The notes under the pieces: generated by a model
What the model saw: the letters and a program-made list of their open reading frames with translations, nothing else
Told to the model about the DNA's origin: nothing
Databases searched by the model: none
Made by a program: the position numbers and the translations under genes
From: Polaromonas sp.
Lineage (GTDB): Bacteria > Pseudomonadota > Gammaproteobacteria > Burkholderiales > Burkholderiaceae_C
Length of the DNA stretch: 64,000 bases
Direction of reading: 5' to 3'
Assembly (NCBI GenBank): GCA_013823635.1
Contig: PNML01000001.1
Span: 21,929-85,928 of the forward strand
Shown: positions 31,550 through 39,316 of the stretch, one piece after another
Layout of the letters: every line of letters begins with the position of its first letter
Position numbering within the stretch: position 1 is the first letter of the stretch

Positions 31550-32745
31550 CTCCCTCCCGAATGTTCCCGGAAATTCTGGCCCTGGATTTGGCCCCCGCAG
31601 GGGGTGACGTCCCTGTAACACGTCACCTTAGTCTCACGGATGAGACAAATTGCCCAAAAAACAAGCAAAGCGCCGCTATCGAAAATGCAGCGAACGCATT
31701 TGTCGATTGGGTCAGCATGTACCAGTCCCATGGCGGCGGTTTGCCTGTCCTGTCCGATGGCTTTTTTGTGCGCCTGGATGCCGATGGCAAGCATGAAAGC
31801 ACTACCCTGAAAAAAACGCGGATCGAGGGTTCGCATGAATCTTCGGTGTTCGTTCGGTGTGATGGAACTACCGTCTGGTTCGAGGGGAACGTGTCGAAGT
31901 TTGGGCGCATGGACAACGTTTTCGGCTACTCCTGGGGACAGTGCGTCGTTCGCATCAACGCGCTGCTTGGTTCATTGGGTCTGCCCCCCTTCACCCCGGG
32001 TGTGAAGGGGGAGTTCGGTAAGGACATGAAACCTGGCTGGACGGGTGCCCGGATTACCCGCCTTGATGTGACCCGCAACTACGCCACCGGATCACGCGAT
32101 AACGCGCACCACTTCATGCGCTGGCTCGCGTCACAACAGGCCAGCCGCCTTAAAACGGGTACGCACGGCCAGGGCGAGACGGTTGATTTCGGGCGCGGTT
32201 CTCGGCAGGTCTATTCCAAAGCCTATTTGAAGGGCGTCGAGCTTTTCAAACACGTTTCAAAAAAAATCGTTGGTTCTCGTCCTCACCTTTCCAAACCTGT
32301 TTCACCTTATCTTTCTGATTTAGCTGCTTGGTGCTTAGATATTGGACTTGTTCGATTTGAAACCACTTATAAATCCACCTTTTTAATTGACCACAATCTT
32401 CAATACCTCGGAGGTTTTGACATGAACCGCCTTCTCAAAGACTTTGACGAACGCAACCAAATTCTTTTCCGCGCTGAAGCTGACATTGACGAATTAACAC
32501 ACCTTGATCCCAAGTTGTTGGCCATTTACCGGATGTGGCAAGCTGGAGATGATCTGACCAGCAAATACAGCCGCGCCACGCTTTACCGCTACCGCGCCAA
32601 GCTATTGCCTTATGGCGTTGACATTGCTATTAAAAGCAATGTGATCAAATTTGAACCTAAAACTAGGGTTATCAAACTCGGCCCTGTTTCTCGCCCTGAT
32701 TTTTACGAGTTTCCGAATCCCTCAATCATTCGCCTCGCGGCGTAA
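31546..32745 (+). CDS. Filamentous-phage replication initiation protein (gene II/X, RstA-like)
   Basis: WTGARITRLDVTRNYATGS...DFGRGSRQVYSKAYLKGVEL...LVRFETTYKSTFL. Confidence 0.88.
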   Translation: MTPSRMFPEILALDLAPAGGDVPVTRHLSLTDETNCPKNKQSAAIENAANAFVDWVSMYQSHGGGLPVLSDGFFVRLDADGKHESTTLKKTRIEGSHESSVFVRCDGTTVWFEGNVSKFGRMDNVFGYSWGQCVVRINALLGSLGLPPFTPGVKGEFGKDMKPGWTGARITRLDVTRNYATGSRDNAHHFMRWLASQQASRLKTGTHGQGETVDFGRGSRQVYSKAYLKGVELFKHVSKKIVGSRPHLSKPVSPYLSDLAAWCLDIGLVRFETTYKSTFLIDHNLQYLGGFDMNRLLKDFDERNQILFRAEADIDELTHLDPKLLAIYRMWQAGDDLTSKYSRATLYRYRAKLLPYGVDIAIKSNVIKFEPKTRVIKLGPVSRPDFYEFPNPSIIRLAA

Positions 32746-32763
32746 CTCAACTGGAGTACAACC

Positions 32764-33072
32764 ATGCTTGAACTTTCTGCACAACTTTTGACCATCGCGA
32801 CATCCTCTCGGACCAACAATTCCACGGGTGAAATCGTTCAGCGTCATGTTGCCAACTGTCTGGATATTGATGATCGTGGTAATGCTGAAATTATCAAATT
32901 GGCGCTCGATCCTTCCATTGTTTCGCAATGGGAAAAAATCATTGGTAAATCTTTCCGTAATGTTGTTCGTCCATGGGCCTTCAAGGACGATCGTGGCGAA
33001 GTGCAAAGCGGTTTGTCGCTTGGTAGCAAAAAAGACTTGCCCAACGTGATCGCCACCCCTGGCGGCAAGTGA
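32764..33072 (+). CDS. Putative ssDNA-binding protein (gene V-like)
   Basis: 102 aa between rep and coat gene; position and size typical of inovirus gene V. Confidence 0.65.
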   Translation: MLELSAQLLTIATSSRTNNSTGEIVQRHVANCLDIDDRGNAEIIKLALDPSIVSQWEKIIGKSFRNVVRPWAFKDDRGEVQSGLSLGSKKDLPNVIATPGGK

Positions 33073-33149
33073 AAACCCAACTAATAGCCCATTTGGGCTA
33101 TTGGGTGCGTTTTCGCGCCATTTCATCAACCATTCTTGAAAGTCAAATC

Positions 33150-33383
33150 ATGACAAATCAAATCGTTCGCCGCATTGCCCAACGCGCTGCCGTTAAATAC
33201 GGTTCTGTCGCTGCATTCCTGGGCGCTCTGGGCGTCAATGCCCATGCTGCCCTGCCCACCGGCGTCACTACCGCTATCGAAGCGGCTGGCACTGATATGG
33301 TGACCGCGATCACGGCCATCATCGTCGCATTTGTTGCGTTCTGGGGCCTGAAAAAACTTGGCTCCAAGCTCGGTTGGATTTAA
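33150..33383 (+). CDS. Major coat protein (gene VIII-like)
   Basis: 77 aa: leader ending AHA, then ALPTGVTTAIEAAGTDMVTAITAIIVAFVAFWGLKKLGSKLGWI. Confidence 0.88.
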   Translation: MTNQIVRRIAQRAAVKYGSVAAFLGALGVNAHAALPTGVTTAIEAAGTDMVTAITAIIVAFVAFWGLKKLGSKLGWI

Positions 33384-33418
33384 TCCGGTTCCCTCCGGTT
33401 TCGCTTGCTGAGTCTAAG

Positions 33419-33446
33419 GGGGGGTGGGGATTTCACCCCCCTTTTT
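33419..33446 (+). terminator. Intrinsic terminator after major coat gene
   Basis: GGGGGGTG-GGGATTT-CACCCCCC followed by TTTTT. Confidence 0.85.
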
Positions 33447-33459
33447 CTTCGAGGTAATC

Positions 33460-33732
33460 ATGGCCCAGGTTCAAATCGTCGCTTGTACTGTCGCGCCGAA
33501 CATCACGACAACCACATATTCCAGTTGGTGCCCTGCGGCCAATCGTCGAATCCTTCTCGTTGACGATATCCAAATTCAAGCGGGGCAGGCCATTGTGCAA
33601 GTGGATCGCACCCATAACCAGCAAGCCTATGACGATATGTTGGTCATGTTCGGGTTATTCATTTTGGCGCTCGTCGGTATCTGGGGTGCCAAACAATTGT
33701 TGAACCTGTTTTCATCAGACACGGAGAAATAA
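33460..33732 (+). CDS. Small membrane protein, putative minor coat/assembly protein
   Basis: MAQVQIVACTVAPNITTTTYSSWC...MLVMFGLFILALVGIWGAKQLLNLF; C-terminal TM. Confidence 0.65.
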   Translation: MAQVQIVACTVAPNITTTTYSSWCPAANRRILLVDDIQIQAGQAIVQVDRTHNQQAYDDMLVMFGLFILALVGIWGAKQLLNLFSSDTEK

Positions 33733-33734
33733 AA

Positions 33735-33803
33735 ATGGTCGCACCAATTGAGTACATGTTTGCAATTGGCCTCTGTATTTTCCTGTTCGTGGCATTCAAA
33801 TGA
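33735..33803 (+). CDS. 22-aa hydrophobic smORF, candidate minor coat protein (pVII/pIX-like)
   Basis: MVAPIEYMFAIGLCIFLFVAFK*; stop overlaps next start (ATGA). Confidence 0.5.
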   Translation: MVAPIEYMFAIGLCIFLFVAFK

Positions 33804-33889
33804 TCCATATTTTGAAACCCATTGCTATCTCGATCATTGTCTTCGCGCTGTTTGTCGCCCTCATATGGTCCGGCACCTATTACCGCTGA
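33800..33889 (+). CDS. 29-aa hydrophobic smORF, candidate minor coat protein (pVII/pIX-like)
   Basis: MIHILKPIAISIIVFALFVALIWSGTYYR*; overlaps pIII-like start. Confidence 0.5.
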   Translation: MIHILKPIAISIIVFALFVALIWSGTYYR

Positions 33890-35163
33890 TTGCTCTGCTT
33901 GGCGCTCCGGTTGCGCAGTCTGCGTATGCCACATTGCCAATGCCTGTCGGCATGTCGGCGCCTGCTGTTGGGTCGCCCTATAGCCTGTACAACGTCGCTA
34001 ACGCCACGTACAAAGGCGGCTACTACCTCACCCAGGCTGTGCTCAATCTAGGCGCTCGTCAAGTCACCGTTCCCATGGCTTTTCGGGTGGCTGGTGCTGC
34101 TTCGTACCTCGCTGCCGGTGCCCTTGCTCCTTATGTCTCCGCCGGTCTGTTGGCTTATGAGGCATACCCTTACATCAGGGATTGGTTTTCCCGTGGGCCT
34201 GCTCAAACGCAAGCTGCTGAGCCTGCTGACGGTAAGGTTGTTCTTCCCGGTGGTGGTATTGATGCTGCCGATGTTCTTTTTTCTGATGGTAGGACTTTGG
34301 CTTCTATCTTTCCTGGCGCAACTGTGGAGTCAGTTGGTTATAGCGCCGTTTGTCACGTCAATTGCCTTAACGGATCCGGTGGTCCCTACGTGCTGTATTA
34401 CCGCCCTGGTAATAGCTACACGACCTTTTCCTGTCTTGTGCAAGTGAATTCGTGTAGCACCCCTGTTCCCCTGCCTTCCCCCAGGGAAGCCGTTGTCGTT
34501 AGCCCGTCACAAATCGCAGCATTGGGGGATTATCCTGTTGACCCTCGCGTGCTTCCCTTGCTTGGGGCCAGTGTTCCTGTTGATCCGACCCCGGTCATCA
34601 ATCCGCCTGACTTTGCCGATTCCCCGGCCCTTGTTGGCCCAGCGGGTAACACTGCCCCAGTGATCGGATCGAGGCCCTTTGCTGTTCCCAACGGCGAACC
34701 CATTGCCGTACCCAATACCAGCCCCGTGCAGTACGTTCAGCCGTGGTGGGAAGTCACGCCAGCGCCCACGGTTCAGGACCCTTATCGGGTGCAGGTGGTC
34801 AGCACGACGACAACCATCGTGATTGATCGTCCAGTCATCACCGCGCCCCCTCCCATCGTGCCTCTCACCTGTGACCTTTTCCCCAACAGCTTGGGGTGCA
34901 TCCCTCTCTCTCCGATACCCGATCCCGAGCCAGTGCCACAGGTTGACCGGGCAATCACCCTCCAGGCGGGGCCTACGCTTTCTGGTGGTTCTTGCCCCCC
35001 TGATTTGGTGTTGTCAGTGCACGGGACAACGATCACAGTCCCGGCCATGGCCACTGCTTGCAGCTGGATCAGCATGGCTCGCCCCGTGATTCTGCTGCTC
35101 GCTGCTCTGTCTGCTATCGCTATTGTTCGGCCGGGAGGCGGCAAAAATGCCAAACCTGCTTAA
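33865..35163 (+). CDS. pIII/TspB-like attachment protein
   Basis: Sec signal MVRHLLPLIALLGAPVAQSAYA, Pro-rich middle, C-terminal Cys domain and TM anchor; located before pVI and Zot. Confidence 0.75.
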   Translation: MVRHLLPLIALLGAPVAQSAYATLPMPVGMSAPAVGSPYSLYNVANATYKGGYYLTQAVLNLGARQVTVPMAFRVAGAASYLAAGALAPYVSAGLLAYEAYPYIRDWFSRGPAQTQAAEPADGKVVLPGGGIDAADVLFSDGRTLASIFPGATVESVGYSAVCHVNCLNGSGGPYVLYYRPGNSYTTFSCLVQVNSCSTPVPLPSPREAVVVSPSQIAALGDYPVDPRVLPLLGASVPVDPTPVINPPDFADSPALVGPAGNTAPVIGSRPFAVPNGEPIAVPNTSPVQYVQPWWEVTPAPTVQDPYRVQVVSTTTTIVIDRPVITAPPPIVPLTCDLFPNSLGCIPLSPIPDPEPVPQVDRAITLQAGPTLSGGSCPPDLVLSVHGTTITVPAMATACSWISMARPVILLLAALSAIAIVRPGGGKNAKPA

Positions 35164-35509
35164 ACCCCTCCTGGCCGTCTGGCTCGCCCTGGTCATGTCG
35201 TCAGTCATCGCCCAGGATCAGCAACAGACAGACTGCGACAAATACCCCGGGTCGTTGGGCTGTGCGTCAGTGGATGTGCCTACGCCATCTCCCATCCCCA
35301 GTCAGACCCGGAACATCACACTCGAATCCGGTCCCACGTTCGGCGGCGCTGGGTGCCCGCCCAACGTCGGCATTTCCTGGCGCGGTCAGTACCTGACGCT
35401 GCTGCCGATGGCGACGGCTTGCAACTGGATCAGCTCCTACGTCCGGCCTCTCATGCTCCTTCTGGCAGCCATCAGCGCTGTGTTCATCGTCATGCCTTCT
35501 GAGGATTGA
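35147..35509 (+). CDS. Secreted mini-paralog of the pIII/TspB C-terminal anchor domain
   Basis: CDKYPGSLGC...ITLESGPTFGGAGCPPNV...MATACNWIS...LMLLLAAISAVFIV parallels CDLFPNSLGC...ITLQAGPTLSGGSCPPDL...MATACSWIS...VILLLAALSAIAIV of the upstream gene. Confidence 0.75.
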   Translation: MPNLLKPLLAVWLALVMSSVIAQDQQQTDCDKYPGSLGCASVDVPTPSPIPSQTRNITLESGPTFGGAGCPPNVGISWRGQYLTLLPMATACNWISSYVRPLMLLLAAISAVFIVMPSED

Positions 35510-35512
35510 AAA

Positions 35513-35800
35513 ATGGGTTTTGGTACGTTTCTCGCGGCCATGGTGCCCACGCTTGTCGGGCGTGTCATGCTCACCCTGGGCATGTCCATGATCACATTTA
35601 CCGGCATGAGCCTTGCCATGGACACCCTTACAGCTCGGGCCGTGTCGGCTTGGGGTGGCCTGCCTGCCAGCATCGTCCAGTTGGCCGGACTGGCGGGCAT
35701 CGGTGAAGCCCTGTCCATCGTCATGGGCGCGGTCGCTACCCGCATCCTCATTTGGCAGCTGACGAAGTCCACAAAAATGATGGGCGTCAACAACGGGTAA
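35513..35800 (+). CDS. DUF2523-family minor coat protein (pVI-like)
   Basis: 95 aa, multiple TM, between pIII-like and zot. Confidence 0.8.
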   Translation: MGFGTFLAAMVPTLVGRVMLTLGMSMITFTGMSLAMDTLTARAVSAWGGLPASIVQLAGLAGIGEALSIVMGAVATRILIWQLTKSTKMMGVNNG

Positions 35801-35803
35801 CCC

Positions 35804-36901
35804 ATGATCACGCTCATCACGGGTACCCCAGGTGCCGGAAAGACCCTCTACGCCATCTCCAATTTGTTGCGTCAGCTCGTCGGCACGAGCGTGAAGGGGA
35901 TGGACGATACTGGCAATGAAATCAGCGTTCCCAGGGTCATCTATACCAACATTAGCGGCCTGCTGCTAGATCATGAGTTGATTGACGGGCGCGAGGATGG
36001 CGGTCTAGCCAACTGGCACGAGTGGGCAAAGCCCGGTGCCGTTATCTGCTTTGACGAAGTCCAGCGGGAATGGAAACCCCGGCCCAACGGTTCCAAGGTT
36101 CCGAAGTGCATCGAGATGCTGGAGACGCACAGGCATATGGGCGTTGACTTCATCATCCTTACCCAACATCCTGGCCTGCTCGATCAGAACGTTCGTGCCC
36201 TGGTGGGTCGTCACATCCATGTTCGGCGCCTGGGGGGCGCGGGTTTCGCTATCACGTATGAATGGGATCACTGTAGTCGCACCCTGCTCTATAGCAACGC
36301 GCTCAAAAAAAGCCCGTTCAAGTACAGCAAAGAGGTGTTTAAGCTCTACAAGTCAGCCGAGCTGCACACGAAGCCCAAAACCAGTATTCCTCCCCTGCTG
36401 TTTGTCGCTCTTTTTGCTATCGCGGCGTTCTTGTACCTCGGTCCGACCGTTTATCAACGCATCGCGGGTAAGGCTGCTCCGGCTGTGCAGTCGGACCCTG
36501 CAAAGCCAGCGGGCAGCACCGATATGCCATCCCCTGGCGACGTTCGCCCGATGGCCGGAAATGGCATTAAACCGCCTGAGGGCTACGACTGGGCGGCGTT
36601 TGTCCCCAGGGTCAGCCATGAGCCGTGGAGCGCTCCCGCTTTCGACCACCTTCGGCAGGTCGTCAGCATGCCCAGAATCGTGGCCAGCATGTGTGTGAAC
36701 GGCTGGTGCAAGTGCCTAACCCAGCAGCGCACCGTAGCGCTTGAGGGACAGCAGTGTCTTGACTGGATCGAACATCGACCGTTTGACCCATACAAACCCG
36801 ATCCAGATCAGCCCCAGACCCTCGCCATGGCGCACACGGATTCCTCCCCTGCTGAGCGCAAATCCGCCATCCCCGTTGACATCCCTGACATTTTGAAGTG
36901 A
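35804..36901 (+). CDS. zot: Zonular occludens toxin-like assembly ATPase (Zot/pI)
   Basis: MITLITGTPGAGKTLYAISNLL Walker A; FDEVQ Walker B; single TM PPLLFVALFAIAAFLYLG. Confidence 0.93.
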   Translation: MITLITGTPGAGKTLYAISNLLRQLVGTSVKGMDDTGNEISVPRVIYTNISGLLLDHELIDGREDGGLANWHEWAKPGAVICFDEVQREWKPRPNGSKVPKCIEMLETHRHMGVDFIILTQHPGLLDQNVRALVGRHIHVRRLGGAGFAITYEWDHCSRTLLYSNALKKSPFKYSKEVFKLYKSAELHTKPKTSIPPLLFVALFAIAAFLYLGPTVYQRIAGKAAPAVQSDPAKPAGSTDMPSPGDVRPMAGNGIKPPEGYDWAAFVPRVSHEPWSAPAFDHLRQVVSMPRIVASMCVNGWCKCLTQQRTVALEGQQCLDWIEHRPFDPYKPDPDQPQTLAMAHTDSSPAERKSAIPVDIPDILK

Positions 36902-37011
36902 TCCTCCCGGACTGGACCCACAGCAACAGCAAAACCGAAACCCGGTCAGAGCTGCTGGTTATGCTGCAAGTGGATGAGGTCAAATCACCCCCCCGGTCGG
37001 CTGTCGAGTAG
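36898..37011 (+). CDS. 37-aa smORF coupled to zot
   Basis: GTG start overlaps zot stop (GTGA): MILPDWTHSNSKTETRSELLVMLQVDEVKSPPRSAVE. Confidence 0.35.
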   Translation: MILPDWTHSNSKTETRSELLVMLQVDEVKSPPRSAVE

Positions 37012-37024
37012 CAAACCCGCCACG

Positions 37025-37056
37025 TAGGCCTGCTCAGATCAGGCCTAGTTTTCTTT
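37025..37056. terminator. Intrinsic terminator at end of the structural operon
   Basis: TAGGCCTG-CTCAGAT-CAGGCCTA then GTTTTCTTT. Confidence 0.85.
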
Positions 37057-37063
37057 CGGCTCT

Positions 37064-37127
37064 ACGGAAAAACGTGTAGAAATCATGATTTAGGACTATA
37101 CTCATAAAACGGAATAACGTGTAGAAA
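37064..37127 (+). repeat. Two 19-bp subterminal repeats at left IS end
   Basis: ACGGAAAAACGTGTAGAAA (37064-37082) and ACGGAATAACGTGTAGAAA (37109-37127). Confidence 0.85.
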
Positions 37128-37134
37128 GTGACTC

Positions 37135-37653
37135 ATGAATTTGTCTGAACAGAGAGTTCTCGACCCCTGCTGCGGCAGTCGAATGATGTGGTTTGACCGG
37201 AAAAACGATGATGTGGTTTTTGGCGACCGGCGCAACGAAACACTAACCGTCACGGACAACAGCCGTGGCAATGCATCAGGATTACGCTCAATCCGAATCG
37301 AGCCGGATACGCTGCTTGACTTCCGGGCACTGCCATACCCAGATGAGTCTTTCAAGCTGGTTGCGTTCGACCCACCGCACTTGGTGCAAGCTGGGCCGCG
37401 CTCTTGGCTTGCTGCCAAGTACGGCAAGCTCAGCGACAACTGGCGCGATGACTTGCGACAAGGTTTTTCGGAGTGCTTTCGTGTGCTGGCCAGCGACGGT
37501 GTTTTAGTGTTCAAGTGGAACGAAACGCAGGTCAAGCTACGCGAAGTGCTTGCACTGACGCCGCACCAGCCAATGTTTGGCAATACATCTGGCAAAAAGG
37601 CTGGTACACACTGGATGGTGTTCATGAAGCCCAGGGCGACAATTGACGGATGA
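37135..37653 (+). CDS. Phage-type class I SAM-dependent methyltransferase (DPPH motif)
   Basis: VLDPCCGSRMMWFDRKNDDVVFGDRR...LPYPDESFKLVAFDPPHLVQAG...VLVFKWNETQ. Confidence 0.85.
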   Translation: MNLSEQRVLDPCCGSRMMWFDRKNDDVVFGDRRNETLTVTDNSRGNASGLRSIRIEPDTLLDFRALPYPDESFKLVAFDPPHLVQAGPRSWLAAKYGKLSDNWRDDLRQGFSECFRVLASDGVLVFKWNETQVKLREVLALTPHQPMFGNTSGKKAGTHWMVFMKPRATIDG

Positions 37654-39110
37654 CCGACATCCTTGACCTGCCCGGCTGGTCCGTACTCTCCACAAAGCAA
37701 CTTGGCGGCGAGTACGTGATTGAAGCCGGGTTCGCTACCCAGCCAGAAACCTGCCCGAAATGCGGTGTAGTTGACGTTCCATACAGGCACGGCATCAAGC
37801 CCATCAAATACCGCGATAGCCCCATCAGAGGGCTTCCAGTGGTCATCCTTGCCCAGGTGCAGCGGTACAGGTGCAAGCACTGCGAGGCCACATTTCTTCA
37901 GGCGCTGCAAGGCATCCAGCCGGACATGAGGATGACGCAGCGTTGCGCCACCTACATCGAAACACAGTGCCTGCGCGACACGTTTGTACGGGTTGCTGAG
38001 CACATCGGATGCGACGACAAGACCGTCAGAACCATCGCTGGCGCGTACATCGAAAAGATGAGCGCAAAACACAAGCCGTGGTTGCCGGAATGGCTCGGAA
38101 TTGACGAAACACAGATAGATGGCAAACAGCGATGTGTCATCACTGATGTGGTCAACCGGGTGCCCGTGGACATGCTGCCAGACCGGGAAAAGCCCACCGT
38201 CATTTCTTGGCTGTATCAGTTCAAAGACCGGCGCACCGTCAAAGGACTTGCCATAGACATGTGGCGGCCATACAGAGACGCAGCGCAACTGGTGTTTCCC
38301 GGCCTGCCGGTCATCATCGACAAGTTCCACGTTGTGAAGATGGCCAACAAGGCTTTGGAGGACATTCGCGTAGACCTTGCCAAGGCTCAGCAAAAGGAAG
38401 TCGGCAAGGACTGGATGCAGCGCAAGTCGCTGCTGCGCATGAGGCGCAAAAGTCTGGATGCCAAGGGCTTGTTCAACCTTGACATGTGGATGGATAACGC
38501 GCCAGAGCTGAAAGTCGCTTACCAGCTCAAAGAGGCGTTCTACGAGATTTACGACGCTGGCAGTAAAGCCGAGGCAATTGAACGGCTTGATGCGTGGCGT
38601 GCGTCTGTCCCGGCCAACATGCGCAAGGGGAAGCGAAGCTTCGGGCCGACGCTGACGGCAACCAGAAACTGGCGCGAAGAGATTTTGGCTTTCTTTGACT
38701 ACCCCATCAGCAATGGATACACGGAGGCACTCAACGGAGTTGCCAAGGTGGTTAACCGGCAAGGTCGTGGGTACAGCTTTGAAGTGCTTCGCGCCCGCGT
38801 CCTTTTTGCCAAGCTGCCCGTTGTTGTTGAAGAGCCAGTCGAAGAGCCATTTGAAATCTTGATGAGCATTCCTGCACCCATCAAGGTAACCAGACGCAAT
38901 CCGCAGGTTCGTGAGGCTTTGCTGCTCAAGTACGAATGCAGGTGCCAATCTTGTCTTGGTGTGTTTGACCCGCAAGAGCTTTACGTGACCAGGATGGGAG
39001 TGGTTCTTGAGGATGAACCGCTTACCAACAGGACGTTGCTTTGTGGCACATGCAAGGTTCGTTTCCACACGGATGGTGCTAAGCATGATTCTTCACTTTC
39101 ACCACCTTAA
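37650..39110 (+). CDS. ISL3-family DDE transposase with C-terminal Cys-rich HNH-like extension
   Basis: N-terminal CPKCG Zn motif, WLGIDETQIDG, VIIDKFHVVKMAN, NGYTEALNGVAK; tail KYECRCQSCLGVF...NRTLLCGTCKVRFHT; ATGA overlap with methyltransferase stop. Confidence 0.92.
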   Translation: MTDILDLPGWSVLSTKQLGGEYVIEAGFATQPETCPKCGVVDVPYRHGIKPIKYRDSPIRGLPVVILAQVQRYRCKHCEATFLQALQGIQPDMRMTQRCATYIETQCLRDTFVRVAEHIGCDDKTVRTIAGAYIEKMSAKHKPWLPEWLGIDETQIDGKQRCVITDVVNRVPVDMLPDREKPTVISWLYQFKDRRTVKGLAIDMWRPYRDAAQLVFPGLPVIIDKFHVVKMANKALEDIRVDLAKAQQKEVGKDWMQRKSLLRMRRKSLDAKGLFNLDMWMDNAPELKVAYQLKEAFYEIYDAGSKAEAIERLDAWRASVPANMRKGKRSFGPTLTATRNWREEILAFFDYPISNGYTEALNGVAKVVNRQGRGYSFEVLRARVLFAKLPVVVEEPVEEPFEILMSIPAPIKVTRRNPQVREALLLKYECRCQSCLGVFDPQELYVTRMGVVLEDEPLTNRTLLCGTCKVRFHTDGAKHDSSLSPP

Positions 39111-39315
39111 TCCGTTGAGCCTTTCTTTCTATGCTTCGGCGAACATCAAACGGCAAAACGTCGCCCACGTCTGCCCGCTGCATTGTGCGGAGCGATACGC
39201 CACACATCTTCGCTGCATCTGGTTGCGTCAACCCTTGTGCCAGGCGCAGCCGTCTGATGGCGGTTGATCGCCCGCTTGTTTTGTAGGGGCCGCGCTTCTC
39301 GTTGGCGGTTTTCAT
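39079..39315 (-). CDS. HTH (XRE-type) DNA-binding protein; C-terminus altered by IS insertion
   Basis: TAIRRLRLAQGLTQPDAAKMCGVSLRTMQRADVGDVLPFDVRRSIERK | AQRIKVVKVKNHA (IS-derived tail). Confidence 0.75.
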   Translation of the reverse strand: MKTANEKRGPYKTSGRSTAIRRLRLAQGLTQPDAAKMCGVSLRTMQRADVGDVLPFDVRRSIERKAQRIKVVKVKNHA

Positions 39316-39316
39316 T

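Larger units (their letters stand above)
37058..39121 (+). mobile_element. ISL3-family insertion sequence with methyltransferase passenger gene (2,064 bp)
   Basis: IRL GGCTCTACGGAAAAACGTGTAGAA (37058-37081) vs IRR GGCTCAACGGATTAAGGTGGTGAA (39121-39098), 18/24; perfect 8-bp TSD TTTCTTTC at 37050-37057 and 39122-39129. Confidence 0.95.

Noticed and set aside
30786-31607. 273-aa plus ORF antisense to the repressor
   Set aside because: Runs through the repressor and operator region; the repressor frame has clear HTH features and an RBS, so this frame is likely spurious.
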